Below, piece by piece: positions 1 to 7,438 of a stretch of DNA of 64,000 nt. Origin of the DNA: Paracoccaceae bacterium (GTDB lineage: Bacteria; Pseudomonadota; Alphaproteobacteria; Rhodobacterales; Rhodobacteraceae); assembly GCA_024742405.1 (NCBI GenBank), contig JANSYP010000005.1:124001-188000 (forward strand). Reading direction: 5' to 3'. The position numbers and the translations under genes are program-made. Below the pieces are notes generated by a model that was given only the letters and a program-made list of their open reading frames with translations, was not told the origin of the DNA and ran no database searches. The first letter of the stretch is position 1, and each line of letters starts with the position of its first letter.

Positions 1-403
1 TTTCGGCGGAAGCCGCAGGGTCGCAGGTGCGTGCTTTTTTCTGCTGGTTCTGGCGGCCTGCAGCACCCCGCAAGAGCGCTGCGTGCGCGACGTCAACCGC
101 GACTTGCAGACCGTGACCGGTCTGATCGCGGAGACCGAAGTGAACCTCGCGCGCGGCTACACTTACGAGACCGAAGTACAGAATGTGCGCGTGGGGGTCA
201 CCGGATGTGTCGGCGGCGGGCGGTATTACCGGAGCGGGGTACGGTTCTGCGGGTCGACAGAGCCGCGGGCGGTTCAACGGGCTGTGCCCATCGACCCCCA
301 GACCGAACAGCGCAAGCTCGCCGGGCTGAAGAAACGGCAGGCCGAATTGACCGAGCTTGCGGCGCGCGCCCAGGCCGTCTGCCTGGAGCGCTACCCGGCC
401 TGA
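1..403 (+). CDS. Small lipoprotein, 5' end cut by window edge
   Basis: The reading frame is open from base 2 to the TGA at 401-403, so the gene starts before the window. The first visible residues form a hydrophobic stretch ending in a lipobox (LLVLAAC, Cys at about base 59), the signature of signal peptidase II processing. The mature part is about 115 residues, with several cysteines (CVRDVN, GCVGG, FCGS) and a helical C-terminus rich in Lys, Arg, Glu and Ala. A GTG at 83 gives a shorter frame, but that would discard the signal peptide and is unlikely to be the true start. I do not recognise the family; the protein is probably anchored in the envelope. Confidence 0.6.
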   Translation, partial: FGGSRRVAGACFFLLVLAACSTPQERCVRDVNRDLQTVTGLIAETEVNLARGYTYETEVQNVRVGVTGCVGGGRYYRSGVRFCGSTEPRAVQRAVPIDPQTEQRKLAGLKKRQAELTELAARAQAVCLERYPA

Positions 404-447
404 ACCGGACGCCGCCTCCCCAGATCGGCGCCCGGCTAGGTCGAAGG

Positions 448-708
448 CTAGATCGGGACGTTGTTGAAGTACGCCTCGGCGATATCAGCCTCCAATTCCT
501 CCAGAGCACGGCGCAAATCGGTCGGAACAGGGCGATGCGAAGCCTCTATCCCGCTGACGACATTGCGGACCGCATCGTGGAGAACTCGCGGATCGGTTTC
601 TCCCTTGGCGAGAAGCGCTTCGAGACCGCGCGCTCTGTCATACGTATCGAGGTTTTGAATGATCATCTGTGCCGCCTTTTCAAGCTTTGGCGCGGTGTCC
701 CGAAGCAA
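448..708 (-). CDS. Small hypothetical protein
   Basis: An 86-residue, mostly helical, charged protein ending in AYFNNVPI. It lies in the same frame as the DUF465-like gene just upstream, separated only by that gene's TAA (739-741). No ATG lies between the TAA and base 708, so either the TTG at 708 is the start or translation begins at the internal ATG at 666, which has an AAGGCGG ribosome-binding-like sequence a few bases ahead. I do not recognise the family. The context suggests a three-gene operon with the two upstream genes. Confidence 0.5.
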   Translation of the reverse strand: MLRDTAPKLEKAAQMIIQNLDTYDRARGLEALLAKGETDPRVLHDAVRNVVSGIEASHRPVPTDLRRALEELEADIAEAYFNNVPI

Positions 709-738
709 GGTCGCCGCGCGCGGGGGGATGAGTGAGGA

Positions 739-954
739 TTAACCGGCTTTGCGATAGGGCACATGGTCCGCACCGAGCCGATGGATCTGCTCTTTCACAA
801 CGAGCCGCTTTCGTTTGAGGGTTTGCAGCGCGGTCGTATCGGGCACCGGGCGGGACTGTTCGCTGCCGATCGCCGCTTCGAGCGCGGCGTGGCGCAGCAT
901 GAGCGCGGCAAGGCGGCCGCCTGAGGTGTGGCTGCTGGCATCGTGACGCGTCAT
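739..954 (-). CDS. DUF465-family small protein
   Basis: A 71-residue protein with the usual pattern of this family: a first helix with LMLRHAALEAAI, a short turn with RPVPDT, then a basic helix LQTLKRKRLVVKEQIHRL. Such proteins (YdcH type) are short helical hairpins of unknown role, common in alphaproteobacteria. The ATG at 952-954 was chosen because it overlaps the stop of the upstream 162-residue gene in an ATGA arrangement, which implies translational coupling; a longer frame starting at 999 would run deep into that gene. Confidence 0.7.
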   Translation of the reverse strand: MTRHDASSHTSGGRLAALMLRHAALEAAIGSEQSRPVPDTTALQTLKRKRLVVKEQIHRLGADHVPYRKAG

Positions 955-1439
955 GCGGCGTCTCCCTTCATCTGGTTGGGCGCAGAGCGGCTGCTCCATT
1001 CGCCAAGCTCGTCCATCGAAGCAACCGGCACGTCATGCCGTTTTTCGACCTGCTGCCATGTCATGCGCGACCCGATGCTTTCCAGCAGCCGGGGCAGATG
1101 CGCCTCCGCTCGGTTTCCGGCTTCCCGTGTCGCATCGAAACGTACCTTCCAGGGACCGTGTCCGGACAGGTCCGACTTGCCGAGCGACGTGCCGCTGTCT
1201 TCGGCACGCCAGATGAACCGTGTGCCGCACGCCACCGAACGCAGAACAAAAAGACGCTTCAGACCCGTGTGACGCAACGACTGAACCAGTTCGCGAGAAG
1301 GACCGTCCCACCCGACGATGAGATCGACACCGACAAAGGCTCCCGGGGCGCGTGACCGCCTGCGTTTGGGTGGAGCTGTGCGTGCGGGCCCCCTGGGCAC
1401 CGTGATCTCGGAAAAACTGGACGGGTGATCGAGCATCAT
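951..1439 (-). CDS. Hypothetical protein
   Basis: A 162-residue protein with a basic stretch near the N-terminus (PPKRRRSRAPG) followed by a mixed alpha/beta-looking region. No signal peptide or membrane segment is visible and I do not recognise the family. It is divergent from the OxyR-like gene, sharing a 110-bp intergenic region, and its stop overlaps the start of the DUF465-like gene, so it is probably first in a small operon. The opposite strand also carries open frames here, so the coding call rests on position and overlap as much as on sequence. Confidence 0.55.
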   Translation of the reverse strand: MMLDHPSSFSEITVPRGPARTAPPKRRRSRAPGAFVGVDLIVGWDGPSRELVQSLRHTGLKRLFVLRSVACGTRFIWRAEDSGTSLGKSDLSGHGPWKVRFDATREAGNRAEAHLPRLLESIGSRMTWQQVEKRHDVPVASMDELGEWSSRSAPNQMKGDAA

Positions 1440-1511
1440 GACCTCCGATAACTGTCTCTGTGCATCTCAAAATGGAGGCGATGCATCCTATATACGAGAC
1501 AATGGATTTTC

Positions 1512-1530
1512 GAATTTCTATTGGAAATTC
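1512..1530. promoter_or_regulatory. Inverted repeat upstream of the LysR-type gene
   Basis: GAATTTC-TATTG-GAAATTC is a perfect 7-bp inverted repeat with a 5-bp spacer, ending 19 bp before the regulator's ATG. LysR-type regulators bind imperfect dyads (T-N11-A type) next to their own genes, so this is a natural candidate autoregulatory site. A TATATT at 1532-1537 could be a -10 element for a very short leader. Confidence 0.5.
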
Positions 1531-1549
1531 CTATATTCTCGGAGCGCCC

Positions 1550-2479
1550 ATGCAACCGACCCTCAAGCAACTTCAATATCTCGTCGCACTGGACGAGACG
1601 CGCCACTTCCGCAAGGCCGCTGAACGCTGCGGCATCAGCCAGCCCTCACTCAGCGTGCAGATCGCAAATCTCGAAGAGGTCCTGAGCGTGCAGCTGGTCG
1701 GTCGCGGTCGCGGCCCGGTCACTCCCACTGCCGCGGGACGCGAGGTGATCGACCGGGCCCGCCGCATTCTGCAAGAGACCCGCGATCTGGCCGATTGCGC
1801 CCAACGTCTGGGCGACGGTCTGTCGGGTACCGTTCGGTTGGGCGCACCATCAACGCTCGGGCCCTATTTCCTGCCACGCGCCGTGGGGCGGCTGCACCGT
1901 GAGCATCCCGATCTCAAACTCTACATTCGAGAGGCCCGTCCGAACCAGTTGATCGAGGATCTCGACCGCGGCGAACATGACCTCATCCTGATGCAGCTTC
2001 CCGCGCCGGGTCCGGACTACACAGTCGCCAGGTTGTTCCGCGAACCGCTGCTGCTGACCGTCCCGCGCGACCATGAGCTCGCCGATCGGGACCTGGTGAG
2101 CGAGGCCGATCTCAAAGGTCTGGACGTCTTGTCCCTGGGTCAGGGATATGTGCTGCACGAACAGGTTAGGATGCTGTGCAGGCGCCACGGCGCGCGGATG
2201 CAGACCGACTACGAGGGCACCAGTCTGGACGCGCTGCGCGCCATGACGGGGATGGGGATGGGCGTGAGCCTGCTTCCCGCGCTCTACGTCGCGTCCGAAA
2301 TCACGCGACGCAACGATGTGGTGCGGGCCCTGCGCTTTTCCGGCGACCGGGTGGCGCGCAGCATAGGTCTGGTCACCCGGCGAAAAGGCGGCAATGACCG
2401 CAGTTTCGACCGCCTGACCGAAGTGTTCCGGACTATCGCACGCAGTCAGAAGACCTCTGGCCTTCGGGTCGAAAGCTAA
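1550..2479 (+). CDS. OxyR-like LysR-family regulator lacking the peroxidatic Cys
   Basis: A 309-residue LysR-family regulator. The winged HTH is at residues 1-60 (LKQLQYLVALDE, then QPSLSVQIANLEEVLSVQLV), followed by a periplasmic-binding-like effector domain. The overall sequence is close to OxyR, including the GMGVSLLPALYV stretch near the C-terminus. In the redox loop, E. coli OxyR has Cys199 and Cys208; here the aligned positions are Val201 and Cys210 (GQGYVLHEQVRMLC). The peroxidatic cysteine is therefore missing while the resolving-type cysteine remains. It may sense something else or act constitutively. The ATG at 1550 was chosen because the HTH begins directly after it; an in-frame start at 1460 would add 30 unrelated residues. 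Confidence 0.85.
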   Translation: MQPTLKQLQYLVALDETRHFRKAAERCGISQPSLSVQIANLEEVLSVQLVGRGRGPVTPTAAGREVIDRARRILQETRDLADCAQRLGDGLSGTVRLGAPSTLGPYFLPRAVGRLHREHPDLKLYIREARPNQLIEDLDRGEHDLILMQLPAPGPDYTVARLFREPLLLTVPRDHELADRDLVSEADLKGLDVLSLGQGYVLHEQVRMLCRRHGARMQTDYEGTSLDALRAMTGMGMGVSLLPALYVASEITRRNDVVRALRFSGDRVARSIGLVTRRKGGNDRSFDRLTEVFRTIARSQKTSGLRVES

Positions 2480-2490
2480 AGAGACAGCGG

Positions 2491-3291
2491 TCAGTGCGCG
2501 GGGGCGTCGACGGGGTCGACCAGGGTGCGCCCGCCATCGACGGTCAGGATCTGGCCGGTCATGAACCCGGATCCTTCAGAGGCGAGAAACTGCACTGTTT
2601 CCGCCACCTCGGACGGGCTGGCGATCCGCTGAAGCGGCGTATGATCGACGATGTTGCCGCGATATTCAGTGTTTTCACGCAAGGTGTGCTTCAGGCTCGA
2701 TGACATGACCGAGCCGAAGGCCACGGCATTCACACGGATCCTGTTGGGCGCCAGGGCGACGGCCAGCGACCGGGTCAACTGATCCAGCGCCGCAGCTGAG
2801 ACGGAGAAGGCCATGAGTTGCGGATGGGTGCGCCGCGCCGCGATGGAGGACAGGTTGATGATCGACCCGGCAGGGCGATCTTCGTCGTCCGTCTCTTCGG
2901 ACTGCAGGATCATGCGTTTGGCGGCCAGCTGGCTCAGGCGCAAGCTCGTCATCAGGTTCTGCTGAAGCAACTGCTCGACCGCGTCATCGGATGGCGTCAG
3001 CGGATCGGACGCCAACACCTCGCGGCTGGCATTGACCAGGATATCGACCCGATCAAATGTATCGAGGGTCGCCGACATCAGATTGGCCAGGGTCAGGCGT
3101 TCGCGCAGATCACCGGCAAATCGCGCGGCATGATCCGGGTCTGGATCCACCTCCGCCTCGAGCTGCTCCTCATCCATATCGGCGAACATCACCTTGGCGC
3201 CGGCATCGACCAGATGACGCCCGATGGCCAATCCGACGCCATGGGCGGCTCCGGTCACAATGGCGGTCTTGCCCTCAACGGAAAAGGTCAC
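2491..3291 (-). CDS. SDR-fold protein with degenerate active site
   Basis: A 266-residue Rossmann protein of the short-chain dehydrogenase/reductase superfamily. The cofactor motif is present (TGAAHGVGLAIG), as is the structural Asn region (ILVNAS) and the active-site Ser (INLSSIAA). The catalytic Tyr-x3-Lys is not: the aligned stretch reads AFSVSAAAL, with Phe for Tyr and Ala for Lys, checked at the nucleotide level (TTC and GCT). It ends with the usual glycine-rich tail (GQILTVDGG). The GTG at 3291 was chosen because AAGGAG lies about 8 bases upstream. It overlaps the end of the RsmC-like gene by 17 bases, so the two are co-transcribed. It is likely a binding or scaffold protein, or uses unusual chemistry. 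Confidence 0.8.
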   Translation of the reverse strand: MTFSVEGKTAIVTGAAHGVGLAIGRHLVDAGAKVMFADMDEEQLEAEVDPDPDHAARFAGDLRERLTLANLMSATLDTFDRVDILVNASREVLASDPLTPSDDAVEQLLQQNLMTSLRLSQLAAKRMILQSEETDDEDRPAGSIINLSSIAARRTHPQLMAFSVSAAALDQLTRSLAVALAPNRIRVNAVAFGSVMSSSLKHTLRENTEYRGNIVDHTPLQRIASPSEVAETVQFLASEGSGFMTGQILTVDGGRTLVDPVDAPAH

Positions 3292-4324
3292 GGACGGACT
3301 CCTTGTCAGTGCGCACAGCGGTGGTCTGCGATGTCCTGCGCGGCTGCCGCGCGATGATAATCTTGAAACCCGCCGGGGCCGCATGCGTCTCCACGCGCGC
3401 GAACAACTCCGCGATCGTCGCCTCATAGGGCAACTGGCGGTTGGCCACCACCCAAAGCACGCCGCTCCGGTCCAGGATGCGGGCTGCGGAAGTCAGAAAG
3501 GCCTGCCCCAGGGAGGGGTCGGCCGCGCGCCCGCTGTGGAAAGGCGGGTTCATGACGATTGCATCGACCGGGGTATCGGGCACCCAGGTCGTGGCATCGG
3601 CCCAATGGAACTGCGCGCGCGTGTCAGAGATGTTGCACCGGGCGGCCGCGAGCGCGCCATGGTGCGCCTCGACCAGATCGACATGCGCCACCTCGGGACG
3701 AGATAGAACTCGCGCCGCGAGATATCCCCAGCCGGCGCCAAGATCTGCAATGCGCTTTGGTAGCCGTTCCGGAAGGGCGTCCGCCAACGCGACCGAGGCA
3801 GGGTCCGGCCCACCGGCGGAAAACCCGCCAGGCGCGGTATGAAACCCGCCGGCCTGGGGCCAGTCCTCGGCGATGCGCGCCCAATCCTCAAAGGCGTGCG
3901 GGTCGGCCGCGATCCAAAAGAGCCGCCCGTGGTGTTTCACGAAACTGTCCGGCACCGGCACCCGCGCGCGGACCTCCCGCAGTAGCGCGTCGATCCCATC
4001 GGTTTTCTGACCGTCGATGAGCACAGGACCGCCCGGCAAGGTCGCCGTCATCGCCTGCCCGAGCGCCAGCCGTGTGGCCGCGCGGCTGCGCGTTGCGCGT
4101 ACGATCGCGGCGGAATGAGGCCCTCGATCGACTGCCGAAGCCGCGATCCCGCGCGCCCGCATCAGCGCAACCGTCGGCCACAGAGGCGACACCACCTGTA
4201 CCCGGTCCAGCGACAGGAGATCCGGCAGGTCGGGAACAGAATCTGTGAAGACCGCGACGGGTCCGCTGTCCGGCAGGGCGACAGCGCCGAGTTCAAGCGC
4301 CAGGGTGAGCCTGTTGGCTGACAT
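3275..4324 (-). CDS. RsmC-like class I SAM-dependent methyltransferase
   Basis: A 349-residue protein with the two-domain layout of RsmC/RlmG-type rRNA guanine-N2 methyltransferases: a degenerate N-terminal half and a catalytic C-terminal half. SAM motif I is at residues 194-202 (DLGAGWGYL) and the target-base motif NPPFHSG at 259-265. RsmC modifies G1207 of 16S rRNA in enterobacteria; the exact target here is inferred only. The gene heads a two-gene operon with the degenerate SDR, which overlaps its 3' end. Confidence 0.8.
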   Translation of the reverse strand: MSANRLTLALELGAVALPDSGPVAVFTDSVPDLPDLLSLDRVQVVSPLWPTVALMRARGIAASAVDRGPHSAAIVRATRSRAATRLALGQAMTATLPGGPVLIDGQKTDGIDALLREVRARVPVPDSFVKHHGRLFWIAADPHAFEDWARIAEDWPQAGGFHTAPGGFSAGGPDPASVALADALPERLPKRIADLGAGWGYLAARVLSRPEVAHVDLVEAHHGALAAARCNISDTRAQFHWADATTWVPDTPVDAIVMNPPFHSGRAADPSLGQAFLTSAARILDRSGVLWVVANRQLPYEATIAELFARVETHAAPAGFKIIIARQPRRTSQTTAVRTDKESVRDLFR

Positions 4325-4358
4325 CAGGGATCTCCGGCGTCACTGCGACCGCGCCGGA

Positions 4359-4679
4359 TCACTCCTTTTCCATCGTGCATTGCAGGGGATGCTGGTGGCG
4401 CCGGGCGAAATCCATGACCTGTCCGACCTTGGTCTCCGCCACCTCAAAGGAAAACACGCCGACCACTGCGACGCCTTTCTTGTGGACCGTCAGCATCAGC
4501 TCGAAAGCCTGGCTGTGCGTCAGCCCGAAGAACCGCTCCAAAACATGGACCACAAACTCCATCGGCGTGTAGTCATCATTCAGAATCAGCACTTTATACA
4601 GCGGCGGACGCTGGGTCTTGGCCCGGGGTTTGGTGATAATCCCGGTTTCGCCTTCACCCTCTTCGTCATCCTCTGACAT
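4359..4679 (-). CDS. clpS: ATP-dependent Clp protease adaptor ClpS
   Basis: A 106-residue protein. After an acidic N-terminal tail comes the ClpS core: [19 protein letters not shown], a helix with [12 protein letters not shown], then [13 protein letters not shown] and a C-terminal His/Glu-rich tail. ClpS binds the N-domain of ClpA and delivers substrates with destabilising N-terminal residues; the NDD-TPMEFV region forms the N-degron pocket. The ATG at 4679 gives the normal family length; the longer open frame to 5123 runs through the divergent HAD gene. clpA is not next to it in the window. Confidence 0.92.
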   Translation of the reverse strand: MSEDDEEGEGETGIITKPRAKTQRPPLYKVLILNDDYTPMEFVVHVLERFFGLTHSQAFELMLTVHKKGVAVVGVFSFEVAETKVGQVMDFARRHQHPLQCTMEKE

Positions 4680-4756
4680 GGTTATCGGGAACGGTTGCAA
4701 CTGACGTGCTCCACGGTGTTCACTGCGGCTGCCTGAGAGTTCAATATAAACGGAAG

Positions 4757-4776
4757 CCCCTTCCTGAAAAGGGGCA
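4757..4776. other. Hairpin in the clpS/HAD intergenic region
   Basis: GCCCCTT-CCTGAA-AAGGGGC forms a perfect 7-bp stem with a 6-base loop between two divergent genes. It has no T-tract in either direction, so it is more likely a leader structure or protein site than a terminator. Its function is unknown. Confidence 0.35.
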
Positions 4777-4826
4777 TACAGCCTCGGGGGGCGAACCTCA
4801 CGGGCAATTTCGACGGAGAATGCGGT

Positions 4827-5525
4827 TTGGTCAAGCAAGTCACGATTGTCGGGTTCGATGCCGACGATACGCTTTGGCATAATGAACAATTCTTTAAACT
4901 GACCGAAAAGCGCTTCGCCGACCTGCTGCGCGACTATGCCGACCCCGACCACCTGGCAGAGCGTCTGCTCGAAGCCGAGCATCGCAACATCGGGCATTAT
5001 GGCTTTGGGATCAAAGGCTTCATGCTGTCGATGATCGAGACCGCCATCGACGTGACAGACGACCGCGTGCCGGGACGCATCATCCGCGAGATCATCGATG
5101 CGGGCCAGGACATGCTCAGTCACCCGATCGAGCTTTTACCCCATGCGCGCGAGGCGGTCGAAGCCGCGTCCGGCACGCATCGCGTGGTTCTGATCACCAA
5201 AGGCGACCTGCTCGATCAGGAACGCAAGCTGGCGCAATCCGGTCTGGGCGAGCTTTTTGACGGTATCGAGATCGTCAGCGACAAGAAACCCGGCGTCTAT
5301 GCCGAGATTTTCGCGCGGCACGGAGACGGCGCCGAGGCCGCGATGATGGTAGGCAACTCGATGAAGTCGGACGTTCTGCCCGTTCTGGAGGCCGGCGGCT
5401 GGGCGGTCTTCGTGCCCCACGGCCTGTCATGGGCACTGGAGCATGCCGAACCGCCGCAGGCACACGCACGCTACCGCGAGCTGGACGATTTAGGCGGGCT
5501 TGCGGCGCTCTTGCAACAGCTCTGA
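4827..5525 (+). CDS. HAD-family hydrolase
   Basis: A 232-residue haloacid-dehalogenase-superfamily phosphatase. Motif I is FDADDTLW (nucleophile and acid/base Asp) at residues 10-17, motif II LITKGD, motif III a Lys in VSDKKPG, and motif [10 protein letters not shown]. The insertion after motif I looks like a helical C1 cap, as in YjjG-type phosphatases. The apparent start is TTG at 4827 with GGAG nine bases upstream; no in-frame ATG is nearby. It is divergent from clpS. The substrate cannot be told from the sequence. Confidence 0.8.
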   Translation: MVKQVTIVGFDADDTLWHNEQFFKLTEKRFADLLRDYADPDHLAERLLEAEHRNIGHYGFGIKGFMLSMIETAIDVTDDRVPGRIIREIIDAGQDMLSHPIELLPHAREAVEAASGTHRVVLITKGDLLDQERKLAQSGLGELFDGIEIVSDKKPGVYAEIFARHGDGAEAAMMVGNSMKSDVLPVLEAGGWAVFVPHGLSWALEHAEPPQAHARYRELDDLGGLAALLQQL

Positions 5526-5700
5526 GCACATCTGGTACCCGCGAAGTCCGCAGATGCAAGATGTCAAGTTCAGCTGACGTTAACGCTGATCCTCTAGTCA
5601 ATAACTGTGGCAATTTAGTGTGTCTGTGTTACGGTTTGCACAGGCAAGATACCGCCGACCGGAATACCGGCGGCGTGCAGAAAATCAGGCAGGTGACTGT

Positions 5701-7242
5701 ATGGGACGTATTTCGACACGGACCCGGCTTGGAGCATTTTTGCTCGTGCTGGTGACTGGTTTTGCGAGCATGGGTCAGGCGGCACCCTACGCCGCGGTGG
5801 TGATGGACGCGCGCAACGGCAAGGTTTTGCATGCACGCAATGCCGACACCAGGCTGCATCCGGCCTCTCTGACCAAGATGATGACTCTCTATATCGCATT
5901 CGAAGCGGTCCGCCGGGGGGAGATCTCGCTGGATACGCGGGTGCGGGTGTCAAAGAATGCGGCCGCCGAGCCTGCGTCCAAGCTCTGGCTCAAGGCCGGA
6001 TCCCGCGTCAAACTGCGCTACCTGATCCGCGCCTCCGCGGTGAAGTCCGCAAACGACGCCGCTACGGCGATTGCCGAAGCTATCTCCGGCAGCGAAGATG
6101 CATTTGCCCGACGCATGAACCGAACCGCCCGCGCGCTCGGAATGAAAAACACCAACTTCAAGAACGCCCATGGTCTGACCCAGAAGGGCCACTATTCCTC
6201 GGCCCGCGACATGACCATTCTCGGGCGCCACATGATCTATGACTACCCGCAATACTATAACCTGTTCTCCCGCCGCACGACCAACGCCAATGGCACCGAG
6301 GTTGCGAACACCAACCGTCGGCTGCTCAATGCCTATCGCGGCGCGGACGGCATCAAGACGGGCTACACGCGCGCGGCCGGTTTCAACCTCGTGGCCTCGG
6401 CAGAACGGGGCCGCGAACGGATTATCGCGACCATGTTCGGCGGCACGTCGGGAGCGGCGCGCAACCAACGCGTGGCCGAACTGCTGGACATGGGCTTTTC
6501 CCGTGCGCCGAGCCGCGTCGCCCTGCGCAAGCCGCGCCCGCCACGCTACAGTTCGCTCCCGGATGCGGTCGTCAGCGGCGGCGGGGTCGAGATTGCCAGC
6601 AGCCTGAGGCCAGCGCCGCGGCCCGGTTCTCAAGTCGCATCCATAGCCCCTGATACTGCCGGAACGGCACAAATCGCGGCAGCCTCCACCGCCGGCATTT
6701 TGAACGCACCGGCCGATGGCGCCGCCGCGCAGGCCGTCCCGCAAGATGTGATCGACGCACAAATCGCCAGCGCGCTTCAGGACGCCGGACGGGCAACGCT
6801 CGATCCGCCTCAGCCAACCGAGGTGGCCGTGGCACGCAGGCGACCCGACATGACCGTGCCGGCTTGGCCGATGCCGGTACAACGCCCGGCGAAAGTCACC
6901 TATTCTGCGGTTTCCGCAGCGCCGGACGGCAGTATCGCCGCGACTGGTGCGACGCTTGCGGCCGCAGCACCCGCTCCGATCGTCGTGCCGCGGGTTTCGG
7001 GCTCCGGCGGGCGGCAGTGGGGGATCAGCATCGGCACCTACGCCAGCCGGTATGAGGCAGAGCGGGTCTTGCTTAAAACGGCGCTGATCGAAATCGAAAC
7101 CCTCAACGATGCCTTGCGCCAGGTCGTCCCGGGCAATCGCGGCTTCGAGGCGAGCTTTGTCGGCCTGAGCGAGCGCAGCGCCGCGTTGGCTTGCCAGCGA
7201 CTCACCGCCCGGGCCCATGACTGCACGCCCATCGGCCCCTGA
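5701..7242 (+). CDS. D-alanyl-D-alanine carboxypeptidase (DacA/DacF type) with SPOR-like C-terminus
   Basis: A 513-residue periplasmic penicillin-binding protein. A Sec signal peptide occupies about residues 1-28. The serine peptidase motifs are all present: SLTK (nucleophile Ser56, Lys59), SAN (116-118) and KTG (219-221). The enzyme trims the terminal D-Ala from peptidoglycan pentapeptides. After a long Pro/Ala-rich linker, residues around 435-510 (QWGISIGTYASRYEAERV onwards) resemble a SPOR domain, which binds denuded glycan at the division site. The ATG at 5701 was chosen because it directly precedes the signal peptide. The gene converges on ccoS with only 6 bases between them. Confidence 0.9.
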   Translation: MGRISTRTRLGAFLLVLVTGFASMGQAAPYAAVVMDARNGKVLHARNADTRLHPASLTKMMTLYIAFEAVRRGEISLDTRVRVSKNAAAEPASKLWLKAGSRVKLRYLIRASAVKSANDAATAIAEAISGSEDAFARRMNRTARALGMKNTNFKNAHGLTQKGHYSSARDMTILGRHMIYDYPQYYNLFSRRTTNANGTEVANTNRRLLNAYRGADGIKTGYTRAAGFNLVASAERGRERIIATMFGGTSGAARNQRVAELLDMGFSRAPSRVALRKPRPPRYSSLPDAVVSGGGVEIASSLRPAPRPGSQVASIAPDTAGTAQIAAASTAGILNAPADGAAAQAVPQDVIDAQIASALQDAGRATLDPPQPTEVAVARRRPDMTVPAWPMPVQRPAKVTYSAVSAAPDGSIAATGATLAAAAPAPIVVPRVSGSGGRQWGISIGTYASRYEAERVLLKTALIEIETLNDALRQVVPGNRGFEASFVGLSERSAALACQRLTARAHDCTPIGP

Positions 7243-7248
7243 GACGAC

Positions 7249-7431
7249 TCAGGCGTCCTTGCCGGAGTTCTGATCGGGCTTCGGCTTGTCGTCCCACTCG
7301 GAGTTCAGGATGCGGCGTTTGTCGCCTTCCGGATCTTCATATTGCCGCGAGCGCAGGGTCCAGAAGAACCCCGCGAGACCAAGCGCGCCAAGAAACAGCG
7401 AGACCGGAATGAGATAGACGAGCACTTCCAT
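7249..7431 (-). CDS. ccoS: cbb3 oxidase maturation protein CcoS
   Basis: A 60-residue protein with one N-terminal membrane segment (VLVYLIPVSLFLGALGLAGF) followed by a short polar tail with EDPEGDKRRIL, typical of CcoS/FixS. It is needed for cofactor insertion into the catalytic subunit of cbb3 cytochrome oxidase. The ATG at 7431 lies just 8 bases after the ccoI stop; a longer frame from 7503 would run into ccoI. It is the last gene of the ccoGHIS operon. Confidence 0.9.
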   Translation of the reverse strand: MEVLVYLIPVSLFLGALGLAGFFWTLRSRQYEDPEGDKRRILNSEWDDKPKPDQNSGKDA

Positions 7432-7438
7432 GCCCGGA

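Noticed and set aside
5950-7218. 422-codon antisense frame in the carboxypeptidase gene
   Set aside because: Composition and lack of motifs indicate a shadow frame; the sense gene has all penicillin-binding motifs.
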